Shown here one piece after another: positions 24,201 to 36,024 of a stretch of 64,000 nt of DNA. How positions within the stretch are numbered: the first letter of the stretch is position 1; each line of letters starts with the position of its first letter. The stretch comes from Crambe crambe (lineage: Eukaryota > Porifera > Demospongiae > Poecilosclerida > Crambeidae), in NCBI GenBank assembly GCA_963924555.1, contig OZ004587.1, forward strand, positions 620,001 through 684,000, read 5' to 3'. Both the position numbers and the translations under genes were made by a program. A model generated the notes under the pieces. It did no database searches and was not told where the DNA came from. It was given only the letters and a program-made list of their open reading frames with translations.

Positions 24201-25490
24201 AGTCCATTTCATTAAACAAATGGTATGTATTTAGCCAACATTCTTCATTAAAAATGCCTGTCCAGAAAAATGGATCAGATTATGGAGTATGTCAGGTACA
24301 TACTGTCGCTGCACTATTGGTGGGCTTAATATAGAATATGATAGTGATGTTATTGATACAGTATGCTTTGCACATCGTAAGAGAAGATCCTATGGATTTC
24401 AGTAGGTGAATACTAATCATGACCTCATATATACATACTATGAGGTCTAAGTGTACATTTCAAGTGGGTTCAGTCGTACGACATCTTTCCATTAGGATGA
24501 TATGGGATTAGTGAGGAAGATGAAGTGCTCTACATGATTATGTGGAAGCTTATTGTAAGTTCACCAGACACTGCATGTATCTGTAAGCTTTCCACTCCAT
24601 TACTACTAATCAGAACTGGAAGGGAAAGGGAAGAGATTAAGTCAAGAGTGGACCAGCACTAAACTTATTACAACCCAAAAATATGTATTCCTGGAGCCAT
24701 TACAAGCAAAAAACCTACACTAAAACACTCTTGATATCCACCCAGAAAAAAAGCATCAAATTCTGCACTTGAAATTATTAGCACTTCATGCCACTCCAGC
24801 ATAAAAATCAACAATCAATCTCTGCCCCCAAGCAATGATATACAACAATTAGCAATACCTTTAAACTGTACAACAACTCTTCAACGGGCCCCTCTTCAAC
24901 ACTCCACCTTTCCTCTTAATCAGTGGAAACTCTATATGAAGGAATAAGGTGAAGAGTTATTCATTACTGAGGGGGGGTCTATGTCAGCATTGGGTAAGGG
25001 GTCTTCACAGTAAAATATCCACAACTTGTAACAGGTATGGACTGCATGCTCCACATACCAGGGTCTGTAACGGGTCAGTAAATCTATAATAGGTCCATAT
25101 TTTTGGACTGTATCAGACCTGCTGCCTCACAGACTGCCTACAGATCAAAAATTAGTACTTTGGTGCACAGGGTGTACTGATTTTTTTTGTTACATACCTG
25201 CTTACAAGTGGTAGATTTTTCGTCAAATACACTAGTTCAGGGGTCAGAAAAGTTAAGAGTATCACGTACCATAGCTAGTTAAAATGAACATGAAGCATAA
25301 CTTCATTATTGGGGACCTGAACTCAGGTACATTTGTAGTATTCGTACTATCAGAAATGCTTACTGTTCTTGTTCGTGGGTCTTCCTTGGATCGTGATAAT
25401 CCCCCACAATGAGCTCCTCCGTACATCCTCCAGCTACGTAGCTCAGCTGTTTCAGATCTCTCAGATTCGGCTCAACACGTTCAGATCAGG
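21293..25490. other. Block P: duplicated non-coding sequence
   Basis: From about 22130 to 24870 this is a close copy of 47110-49850, and 24880-25480 matches 52720-53255. It holds a dead copy of the SMAD4 last exon (22705-22801), a CCCT microsatellite (about 22450-22475) and E-box clusters. A minus-strand open stretch at 25365-25480 (LKQLSYVAGGCTEELIVGD) recurs in block Q and may be an old exon of unknown identity. The empty foldback target site is at 25465-25471. Confidence 0.6.
22705..22801 (-). pseudogene. Dead duplicate of the SMAD4 terminal exon (copy 1)
   Basis: This is the same exon as 19755-19846 with its acceptor and flanks. It has an extra stretch after the CGACTT codons that creates TAA in the frame set by the upstream donor. 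There is no SMAD4 penultimate exon beside it. Confidence 0.7.
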
Positions 25491-27935
25491 CGGAGCTAGT
25501 GGGTGTGGCTGTACGATATTAATAGGTGCATGCGCAGTTCTCTATCACTATTACCTCAATATACTAATAGCGGGTGCAAGATGTAGTGCAGAGGATATTT
25601 GGATGGTGTGCTGGATTCTGGTGGCTGCAGCAGAGCTTGCTGATATATTCCTCCCCAAATACATTGAAGTTACATAGCTAGCATGGCAGTCCTTGAGATG
25701 AGAGGAAGCAGTGGACCTCAGTCTGGCTTGTGCATCATGTAACCATCAATAGCATATGTCATCCATGCAATATCATCTTCAGAAGACTGACAGTGAACCA
25801 AACAGGAAGGGTACTTTGTGCCAACTAAGCGGCCAATCTTGCAATGGCTGTATTAATAATACATAGCTACTTTCGAGAGACATGATATCAAGCTCACATG
25901 ACCACTTCATTTGGACTGGCAAGTTAGCAAAGATTGCATTTATTAATTTACATGCAAAGTCTTCCACAAATCTGCACACAACTACTTTCTCTCCTGAAGG
26001 ATCTCATCTCATATGGCCTTAGGCAATCAGTCTAAAACTGATTGGGATATAATGACATCAGCACTCTGGGGTGGAATAATAGTGATGGAGTAGTTAGGAC
26101 CTGCATGTCATGGAGGGAAAGTTGAGAGCAGTCTCAACTTACTATCCAACTTACTAGCTATCATGTACAAAGACAGTCATGTAGGAAGGGGCAACATGTC
26201 AGACCTACAGACAATGGGGTTCTTTAAAGCTTAGCTATTGGAGCTTCCGTGAATGGAGTAGATGGGTGAATAGCCAATGTGCATGCATTTATAGGGTGAA
26301 CAACTATTTAGTACACTAAACCTCATATCTCTCACGCAAAGAATTGAAAATGTTAGGAGAATCAGATCCATTATGTATTAGCTATGTATGCGAGCGAATA
26401 AAATAAGTCTTCCCAAGTGTGTCCTTCAGTAATCTCGTCTCTATCTGTGCAGGTCTGATGGTGTGGTAGCTGTACGAGACCACATGATGGCTATCAGTGT
26501 TACCATGGATCATCATTCAAGATCATAATGCAGGCCCAGGCTGGATTTGAGTCACAGAGAATGTCGAGAAGATTGTAAGAAAGCAGGGGTTGAGGGAACT
26601 GTATGATGACTGCCTCCCAATATACCTTCATGGGATCTACTGGTCCACATCCACAAGTGAACAAGTGAGAAAATGGGTGAGTGGCTATACAATACCTATG
26701 CAGTTACCATAGCTACAAGGGGAGATGAAGTGGGCAGTCCATAATGCTTGTAACTAGCTACTACATCTGTCTGTTTAATTAAAGGGACATCCTCATTGTA
26801 AAACCATTGTCATACCAGACTACTATGTTGATGGACATTAGTGTTATCAGTAGCTAGTGCTTATTCTCAGGATGGGAAAGGATGGAACAGTCAGTCAGGG
26901 GAGAGATATAATGTTGCTAACTGCCTTTAGCTCTTGCCTTCAGCCAAATGATGTGATGTGTGGGCAACTGTCAAATAGATAATTCACTTTTTGTGTGGGT
27001 GCATGAACCCCCAACCTCTGTACTTGCATGTGGTCCCTTTTATTAAAGATCATCAGAGGTCAATGGACAAGCATGCATCCAGCATCCATGGAAATAAACA
27101 ACATGCAAGAATTCTTCTTGTGTGGGTGCTACATAACTACGTAAGCTTCCAGAATGTCATTGACTCTGTTTGTCAGGAGATAATGTGGCCAAACTAGTTT
27201 GACGATGTAGTTTAAGAGTAGGATTTTTCTGAAAGAAAGCCATTAGAGCATCATGTCTAATCACGGGGCATTCTGGATGATGATAATGTATGAATAAAAC
27301 TCACTTCATGTGAAAAAAAAAATGAAAATGGTGCGTGCCAGAAAGCCTCTCACAGTTATTCTCGCAATAGATTAAGGTGACTTTATCATGTTGAAGTAGA
27401 ATGTGAAGGATTTAGTGAACATTGTGTAGTTAGAAGACTGTGTAATTATAGTGTGTGGAATATATTCTTGTGGTTTGTGGTCAGTTAATGTAATTATGGT
27501 CTTGTGGTTGTTTTGGTGACTGTATTAGCGACTCTCAGTGTGTGATTGTTTATGATAAATTGATAAATTATTGTTCTAGTGAGAGATCCTCCACATAAAA
27601 GGAAAATACATCATCTTCTTATCCTAAAGCCCAATAGAGTACAACTTTGTCATCAAGTCACCATGGAGATGTCATAACCGTATGGTAGCCAGTACCATTC
27701 ATTTCGCTCTTCCCAATAGAAAAATATTTAATAGTCCAAAAAAGTTCTCGTCACAATAAATTAATAATTAATAAGTACATTACCAATTAGATAATTGTCA
27801 CGAACAATACAGAAATTGTGTTAGCATGAAGTGTAGAAAAAGCTACAGCATAATTTCAAGATAATTCTAGTGACCAAATGAAAGTGTTGAGTGAGGGAAA
27901 GCAGAAATGAGCACAAGACAATAGTGAGGGAAGTG
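25491..27935. other. Left flank of cassette B (non-coding)
   Basis: This matches 59430-61784 and, with gaps, 6318-9541. The exon-like stretch at about 26455-26665 corresponds to the open one in copy C but carries stops (TAA near 26526, TGA further on). It lacks the roughly 140-bp piece after TTGCTGATAT that A and C share. No gene is supported. Confidence 0.6.
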
Positions 27936-30900
27936 TCATTGTTTAGTGAGTAAGTATTCCACCACCTCGCTGTGACCCTTCTCTAGGGCCAACTGGAGTG
28001 GTGTCTGGTTCAACTTGTTCTTGATGGTTGGGGGGCAATGGATGTGTTCAATCAGATGCTTGATAATTGCGAGATGACCATATTTGGCTGCCTTATGGAG
28101 TGGAGTCTCTCCATTGACATCTTGACACATCGGGTTGCATCCCTTGTTTTTGGTGAAGTATTTTACAATGGAGAGATGTCCTTGCAGAGCTGCCATGTGA
28201 AGAGGTGTGACATTATAGTCATCCAGACTATTGGGGTCACAGCCATGCCTCTCAACCAAGTTCATGACAAGGTGGAAGTGACCCTCTTGAGAAGCAGCAT
28301 GGAGTGGTTGTCTTTCAAACTGACCGGGAACATTAGGACTGCAATGCATGACATTTATTAAATAGTCTACTACATCACTATGTCCTTGATGGGCTGCAAT
28401 GTGAAGTGGTGTGTTGTTATGATTGTCTGTATGGAGTGGATCACACTTTCTCTCTTCACATAAATACTTGACAGTAGATAAGTGTCCGTTCCTTGCAGCG
28501 AGATGTAGGGGGGTGACTTGATCGTTGTCTCTACTGGCAGGGTGACAGCCACACTCCATTATCAAGAACTTGACAATGGACAAGTGACCCTCCTGGGCAG
28601 CATCAAAGAGAGGTCCTCTACCATCACTTACAAGATTGGGGTCACATCGACAGTCTTTGATCAGATACTTTACAATATCGATGTGCCCCTCCAGAGCTGC
28701 CACGTGTATGGGAGTGGTCTTGTGTGAGGTGGAGTCGGAAAATATGTCTTGAATGGACATGTACTGAAGCATCTTCTCCATCAAATACTTTACAGTTTTT
28801 AAATTTCCACCATGACAGGCATTATGTAGAGATGAGTAGCCATCTTCGTCCTGGTCGAGTGGATCCATTTGATGATTTTCTACTAAATACTCGACTGTTG
28901 AGAGATGCCCTGCTTGAGCTGCTCTGTGGAGAGGTGTAGTTCCCTGCCACCCTGAAGGTGCAGGGTTGCATTGAACTTGGTCGATGAGGTACTTGAGCAC
29001 CTCCAGTCTGCCGTAGTCAGCTGCAACGTGCAGTACTGTATCACCTCTCCTATCCTTGGTCAAGGGATTGAGCCCCTTTGTGATGAGACGCTTGACTTGT
29101 TTTAGGTTTCCTTCTTCGGCTGCACGGTGTAGTTGTCGATTGTGCTCTGTTGTGGTGTGTGCTTGGTCTAACATGTCGAGACGTGGGTCGTCCAAGTCTC
29201 TCCCTCTGTTGTCCTGTGACGTGAGGGAAGGAAAATGTGACTGTAGTAGTAATAATTGTGGTTTTGTGTCTAGTTTGAATGTGTATGATTGTCTGTCTGA
29301 TCTATCTGTGATGGACTGTAATGGGGTTGTTGGAATGCACACTGCGTGCGCAAGCGCGCGAAAAATTTTTCGATTGACCACGCCCATTTTGGAGACCACG
29401 CCCACGCTGGATTGACCACGCCCATTTTAGAGACCACGCCCGCTCTCGATTGACCACGCCCATTTTGGAGACCACGCCCACTCTCGATTGACCACGCCCA
29501 TTTTAGAGACCACGCCCACTCTCGATTGACCACGCCCACGCTCGTTAATGAAAGTTAAAAAAATTATGCTACATGTAGGGTTAGTCTGTACTTTAACAGT
29601 TTCTGTCAACAAAAATCAAAATAATGCTGCCTTCAATAATAATCCCTACATCACTGCCTCCCACCAAGCTGCTTTGAATGAGCATTTTCTATTCCAACCA
29701 ACAAATCTGGGTTTAAAAGTGTGGATGTTATACCAAGGATAAAATGACTCCATCAACTCTGCAAGTCAATCGTCTTCTGGAAATTCTACAGTCTGTTTTC
29801 ATTTGACATTCCCCTCTACCCTTCAATCAAACAGATGATCAGGTAAGAAAATAATACAGTGATCTCTTTTCCCTTTCAGTATAGAGAAACATTTTTTTAT
29901 AGTATAATACCACTCTCACTATACTGACGTATTCCAATTACTGCCAGATACATTATTAACCATATAATTATACCCTTCAAATTTTCTTTGGATATTATGT
30001 AGGACCTTCTAGCAACCCACAAAATTATTCTCTACGAGATCCTCCTCTGGTTTCTAACTCTTTAGCTGCAATGTATGGCAGCTTAACACAAGATCCTCCT
30101 CTATTTCTAGTTCCTTACATCAACGTTTATTGGCTTCTCCTTCGCCTTCCAATCATAGCACCCCACTATTACAAGAACATCCGGTGAGCTCTTCACATCC
30201 ATCAATATCTCCCACACTGGCTTCTTCGGTGAGTTCTTCAGGTCCAACCCATCCTCAGATATCTCCCACACTGGTGAGCTCTCACCCACGCTTGCTTCTT
30301 CTTCGGGTCCAACCCTTTCTCAGATATCTCTCACACTGGTGAGCTCTTTACATCCAACCCTTCCTCAGATATCTCCCACACTGGCTTCTCCTATAGTAAA
30401 CCCGTTAGTGCCCGCTGGGTTAATCCCAGAGGACCTCTCTGATATTCTTGCTGCCCCACTAGAGGATGCAGCTATTTCAAAGAAATGTACTAAGAGAATT
30501 ACAGGAGTTAGAGCTCTAACTGCAGATGACTTTTCTGAAATGCTGTTGGAAGAGAGAAAGAAAAAAAAAGAAGAGGCTGAAAGATTGAAGTAAGATAAGA
30601 AAGAAGAAAGGGAACGTAAGAAAAAAGAAAGGGAAGAGAAGAAAGAAAAGGAGGCAAAGAAGAAAGAAAGGAAGCAGAGAGAGAAAAGAACGCAAAATGC
30701 AAACGGAGCACTCTGTGACAAGGCTGTTGTGTAGTGATGATGAAGACCCTCCACCTATACAAAGTCCTTCTACATCTCACATGACATCTGCAAAAGATAC
30801 CAGTGAGTCTGACCCGGGAGCAAACATCCGACCTAGTTGAAGTACACATCTTCCTACATGTTTTAGGGATGAAAGTGATGTGCATTGTGTCATCATAATG

Positions 30901-33900
30901 ACCCTGAAGATCTGGCAGCAAGTATCGTCTTTTGAGTCGATCGTGACGAGTGTGGCTGCTGGGTACATAATTTTGCTCAAGCTCGATATAGCTTAACAGC
31001 CAGTGTAGTTATTACTTGTTTAATTGTTTTATCACCCTGATGAAGGCTAGAGTGTTCTGGTCGAAACGTTGGTGGTTTGTTTCATAAGCTAATTTTATGA
31101 GAACTAATTCTATTGAATATGTTTATTGTTTATTAGTTAAAAATAACAAATTGGCGATAATAAGATATGTTGTCCAATTATTATCGCCAAGGGCTGGGCG
31201 ATAATTCACCAGTTCTGGTGTCACTAGTGCACTTATAATTCAAACAAACAAGGATAGAAAATTGTAAAGGTATAGCTAGTTTAATTTCATTTATCATTTG
31301 AATATTATTTCTATTAAAAAAGAAAAATGTTCTTGGTCTCGATCTTCATCCTTCAGTGTAGATGGAGGAATCCTAATGGTACTAGCAACCTTACCTGTGC
31401 TCATAGTTTCATCCCTAACTACCATGCGACTCATCAGATTATGCCTTCGACTTCTTGGGCCTGTTGGACTGTAAAAGGTTTTGTTTTTCTCCTTTCCCAC
31501 ACTTTGACTGCTGCCTCAACCTTTCTATTCCTCATGCTGACATCACTTCTGAGCTAGAAACTACAAGCCACGAAACTAAACATTCAAAACTGAATAGGAA
31601 CAGAACAGAACAGCTGCACTTCCCAGCAAGCACACGACACTTAATAATAAAATTAATGATGCACTTGCATTTGTGACAGACAATAGATAGCTGACAATAT
31701 AGTAGGTAGTGGGTGATGAAAATGAATGATGAATGATGCTAGGCAGAAAGAAACTGACTCATGATTTTTTCTATAATTATAATAATTATTTGCTTTCATG
31801 GAGTGATACCCCCATGAAAGCTATACGTATGTCCCCTTGCCACTCTGTTTTTTGAATTCAATACTGGACTAAATACTAACATTATTCAAAGCTATTTTCA
31901 AACAAATCTACGAGGAACAATTGCAATGGGAACTTGTCTGCACTAGCTATGACTGATGATCCACAAAAGATGAAATCTTTCCAACGGCAGATTAATTTAT
32001 CATGACAGTAGCAAGAATTCAACATAAAAAAGAAAAGCTGCTGAGTTTGATGACAGTGAAACTAGGCAGCTATTTTGAGTGAGACATTTTGAAGAGTCCA
32101 ACTATGATTATACCAGTCAAATAAAAAGACCCACTAAATTTAGTTCCCACTCTGTCATTTGCTCCTTACCTTGGACTCATCGGAGATGTCAGTCCCCAGT
32201 CCTGAAGTTACTATGCTTTCACCATATGTTGAACGAGTGGCCACACTTGTTCCAGTCACGTCACTGATCGTACCAAATGCTGAGTCAGCATCATCATCAC
32301 CACCCTTGAATTGAAGGGCAGCCATTGGTTCCTCCAGAGAGAGGGTAGGGGAGGGAGGATCTGGGCAGGGAGAAAGAAAATATTTAATAATTTTTTACTG
32401 GATTGTCACTGTTCATACTTGTGTCTGAACTGTCACTGTTTTCACCTTCACTTTCAGTAACTTCAACAGTGAGATCTGCAACATCAAATAAATACTTCAT
32501 GCATATACTTTGTCTACAAATAGAGTTGCCATAGCTAAAGGCACGTACAAGAACTGATTTCTCGTCGAGGGCACTACAAGAACTGATTTCTCATCCTCTA
32601 GCTATCAGTATACCTGATGTGCCCTTTTTTGTTGCCTCTTCATGTTTGACCATTTCTTCTGATGGAGATACAAGGTTCAATGTTTGTTCTCCATAGGTGA
32701 TGCTGAGGACTCCCATGTTCCTCAGAGCTTGTTTCTCTTCTCTGGTTAGCTTCTTAATCATCTCGTCTGCACTGGGCAAGGCCCTGAATGTCAGTTGGAC
32801 ACAACCGGGATCTGTTTTCAGCAATCTTAATTTGTAAGAGCCTATAGCTGAGTTGAGACGAGAACAAAGCTTCTTCAATTCACCGACTGTCATGGCTTCA
32901 AAGTTACATTCCTCTATTTTGAACACAACAACTTTTCCATTTTTCCCCTCATCCTCAAAGACGTTACTAGGACACTCGCATATTCTGCGTCTTGCATACT
33001 TTTCGAAACTTGCTATGTAATCTTTCAGCAACACTTTGAGATGATGTTGCTCATCTTCGAAGAGACAAAGGATGAGTAACTCGATTAGATTGTAGTCAAA
33101 AAATGACCAATGCTTCTCTGCTTCATCAAGTAATTTATCAATCGTATCACAATCTTTAAATATCTCACGATATTTATGATTTTTTCTCATAATGATGCGT
33201 ATGATCTCTTTAGCTGTTATTTCTGATCTTATCAAGGCTCTCCTTAGCCGAAACTCAAGAGTTATGAAGTCATTTTTGATACTTGAAGTATCTTCTTTCA
33301 GACGATGGATGAGATTGGTTCTTTCATGTTCAGGCATGTCTTTAGATAGATATGGAAAGAGAGCCTTAACATCTGCAGAGATACCAGTTAGTAATTACAT
33401 GCACCAACCTCCTATAGCTAAAGGAGTCATGAAGCTGTACATATACACTTCATCTAACTTACCTGCCGAACTTGTGTTTGTCTCTGTTGGACAGTTGGAA
33501 TCTGATGATTGTGTACCTACGTACGAAAAATTATAATTTAGCTACATAAAATTTAATGTCACATTGAAATTTTCTGTCATGCGTTCTAAAATTAATTCCG
33601 GCAGGATTAAAAAGCAAACAAAATATGGGTTCATAATAGATAGTAAGAAAACATGAATGCAGTCAATACCCATATTTTTGAACTCCAAGTATTTAGTATA
33701 GTTACATAGTTACCTGTTTGACCAGTCTCACAATACTTTTTCTCAATAGCCTCTGATAAAGAAGAGAATTTGATAAGTGGTGCCTTGAGAGCTGTGGCAA
33801 GGTTTTTCCATGTACATGCAGAGCCTTGACCCATCAACCAATTCAGAATGACTTGATTGAAACACTCTGTTGGGTCATTGTTGAACTTGGTCCTAATGGC

Positions 33901-34574
33901 TTCAAGGTCTGAAGGATCTAGTTCCAACTCCACTCCTAGGTGGTACCACTTAGTGTAGGCAGCCCAGATAGAGTTCCTTACTGCCTTCAGGTCCTTAACA
34001 ACTAACAGAGCTACAACAAAAAAAGATCAGTTGCTATGGATTATCAATATTAATACTACAGCCAGCAGTTATCAGTGGAGGAAATGGAAGACCTTCAGGA
34101 CTGAATATAATATTTTATCTCCAAATTGAAATTTGTTCAATGCCTAGTGATGCTATAAGGCTAGACATGCCCTTTAATAATTATAAGTGAAGCTTATGAA
34201 TAGCAATAACCGGATAAGAAAGTTCTGGTAATCATAAATATGTTGAGCATGCACATCATATAGGAGAGAGGATTCTTCAACTGGGAAGCTTGGGGGAGAA
34301 AAATCCCCGCCCCAAGAAAAATTTATCCAAAGCTGGAGTTCTTGCCAACTTTCTTGAGAAACATCTGCATAATTCAGTGCCACTCTAGTATACCTACCTT
34401 TCCTGTAGCTGTGAACATAAAGGTAGTTACAGTAGCTATGCAGTGCACGGTACATAATTCAGTTAGCTGTTAAATTTTAGCTAGTGCGCATGCTCCATAT
34501 AAGTTATTTCCGGTTCCGGTTAAGAATGTAGCACTTAGATGGCTAGACTTACTCTTTGGACCAGCAGGATTCAT
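27936..34574 (-). CDS. Death-domain/ankyrin-repeat protein, paralogue B
   Basis: Exons: 34553-34574 (ATG, MNPAGPK), 33714-34010 (Death domain, LKAVRNSIWAAYTKWYHLG), 33463-33516, 32614-33372 (helical module with HWSFFDYNLIELLILCLF and YARRRICECP), 32419-32475, 32170-32360 and 27936-29213 (12 ankyrin repeats). The sum is 2658 nt, in frame, 885 residues. The 54-bp exon (TQSSDSNCPTETNTSSA) has no visible counterpart in gene A. The Death domain differs clearly from A, whereas the helical module and ankyrin framework are nearly the same. The role is predicted as for paralogue A: ligand or partner recognition by ankyrin repeats coupled to Death-domain assembly. The 2.96-kb last intron carries the antisense pogo-like remnant. 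The single-gene model rests on splice phase and on agreement with gene A. Confidence 0.8.
29376..29540. repeat. Expanded GACCACGCCCA tandem array, copy B
   Basis: About nine copies of GACCACGCCCA are arranged in a unit of roughly 38 bp (GATTGACCACGCCCATTTT plus AGAGACCACGCCCACTCTC), three to four times. The array sits just upstream of the ankyrin exon. It is expanded compared with A and C. Open frames of Trp/Gly/Arg-rich peptides across it are by-products of the repeat. Confidence 0.8.
29744..30840 (+). pseudogene. Decayed pogo/CENPB-like remnant, intron of gene B
   Basis: This is the same unit as in gene A: a Ser/Thr-rich start, then SSHPSISPTLASSVSSSGPT, PLVPAGLIPEDLSDILAAP, TGVRALTADDFSEMLLEE and a Lys/Glu-rich helix interrupted by TAA after AERLK. 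Copy A reads through this point but ends soon after in another frame. No catalytic core is present. The coding remnant is antisense to the host gene. Confidence 0.5.
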
Positions 34575-36024
34575 CTTGATATCACGAGTTTCAAGAGGGA
34601 GGGGAGAACCATGTATCTGTGCAAAGGACAGGTTGAGGGTGGCCGCCAGTGACCAGATGAACTTGGAAGTGGAAGGTGTCTTTATGGAGTGGGGGAAGAA
34701 AGAGCACTGATCAAGAGATAAAGTGTCTGGATGAGGAAGGACACTCTACGTAGTCTAGTGTCTTATTAAATGACTACAGTTATTAAAGAGATCGAGAGAG
34801 TGGCTGAAAGTTGGATAAAGATCGGTCCCTGAACGATGCAGTCAAATTCGGGCGGTATACACACACAGCTATGGCTACACTTCAACGGTGTGGGTACGAG
34901 GGGTGTGGCTGGGATAAACATATCTCAAACGCATGCGCAAGCGTTAATTAATTATCATGAATAAATTAGACTATGGATATCAGACTTGAGAGGGTCCACA
35001 CACCAGTGAGTCAAGAATAAGATACCTATAGCTAAAGTCTGTAATTATACGTTTCACATGTTCTCTGCCAACAATCTCTGCTGTTCTTTGTTGCTAGAGT
35101 GTTCCATTTCTCCACCATCTTTTGAAGCACACACTTTTTCCATCACCATGGTGAGTGAAAACCAGTTCTTTTGGATGATCTTGCAAGACTGAAGACTCCT
35201 TTATTCTGTCCTGCTCACTTCCTTCAAAATCTTCACTAGTTAATGCTCTTATGTAACCACTTATTCCCTTCAGTCTGCATCATAATCAGTGGAACATAAC
35301 AGGGCTACAGGAGAACAGGAGTCGCTGCACATGCCTTTGTCTTACCTCGGCCTCTCCAAAGGACCTCAAGCTTCTTTTTCAACATCACATCCACTAGGTA
35401 TTTGGAACAGTTTCATTAGAGAACTGGCATGATGTTATTCAATCACCTGGAACACTCGCATTTGATTTGTAGTGGGAGAAGATAGTTGTGGTACTGTTAG
35501 GAGGTGACCTGATCCTTCCCATCATCTTCGTTTGTGTCCTCCAAGTACAAGCAGTGGAAGAGAAAGAGACACTCCTTTGCTCCTCCAGCAACAATGTATG
35601 CTTGGTGATGAGGAGAGGATCTAGGAGAGTCTTTAGAACAGTGACAGATAGAGAGTAACTTTACAAATCCAATTATTCCAGCAGTCAACAAGTACTTTAC
35701 AATCATTCAAGCTCCAACCAAGGAAGGAAAGGCAATTTGTGTTGGAAGAAGTCCAGCAATCAAGTCAGCATGTGACATCAGATCTAGTTAACTACTACAA
35801 TCATAGAAAATGAAAATAGATCATAATACATTAACAAACAACCATGAAAGATTTTCAAGAGAAAGAAACCTTTATAATTAACCTCTAAACCACTAATACT
35901 TTCTCCAACAAAACAAACACCAAAAAAGCATCACTACAATAATTATTACTAGCAGTTCCAAAAAGAAAGAGTATTTAGTTAATAATACAAGGATAGTCTA
36001 TAATGTTGAGGGGATGGGTGTGGC
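34575..36024. other. Intergenic stretch between gene B and talin
   Basis: The first 650 bases resemble the 5' flank of gene A and include an NRF-1-like CGCATGCGCAAGCG near 34931. A plus-strand open stretch at about 35505-35660 (LILPIIFVCVLQVQAVEEKE) looks signal-peptide-like but has no confirmed start or family. The rest, to the talin stop codon, is AT-rich with no gene seen. Confidence 0.4.

Noticed and set aside
28937..29405. N-terminal extension of the B ankyrin frame to a start near 29405
   Set aside because: The extension runs through the intron and repeat array. A splice acceptor before 29213 (gacgtcacag) and agreement with A and C give a better model.
29270..29612. Minus-strand frames rich in Trp, Gly, Arg and Val (89 and 61 codons) upstream of the ankyrin exon of B
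   Set aside because: They are translations of the GACCACGCCCA tandem array and shift with each unit. Nothing comparable is open in A or C.
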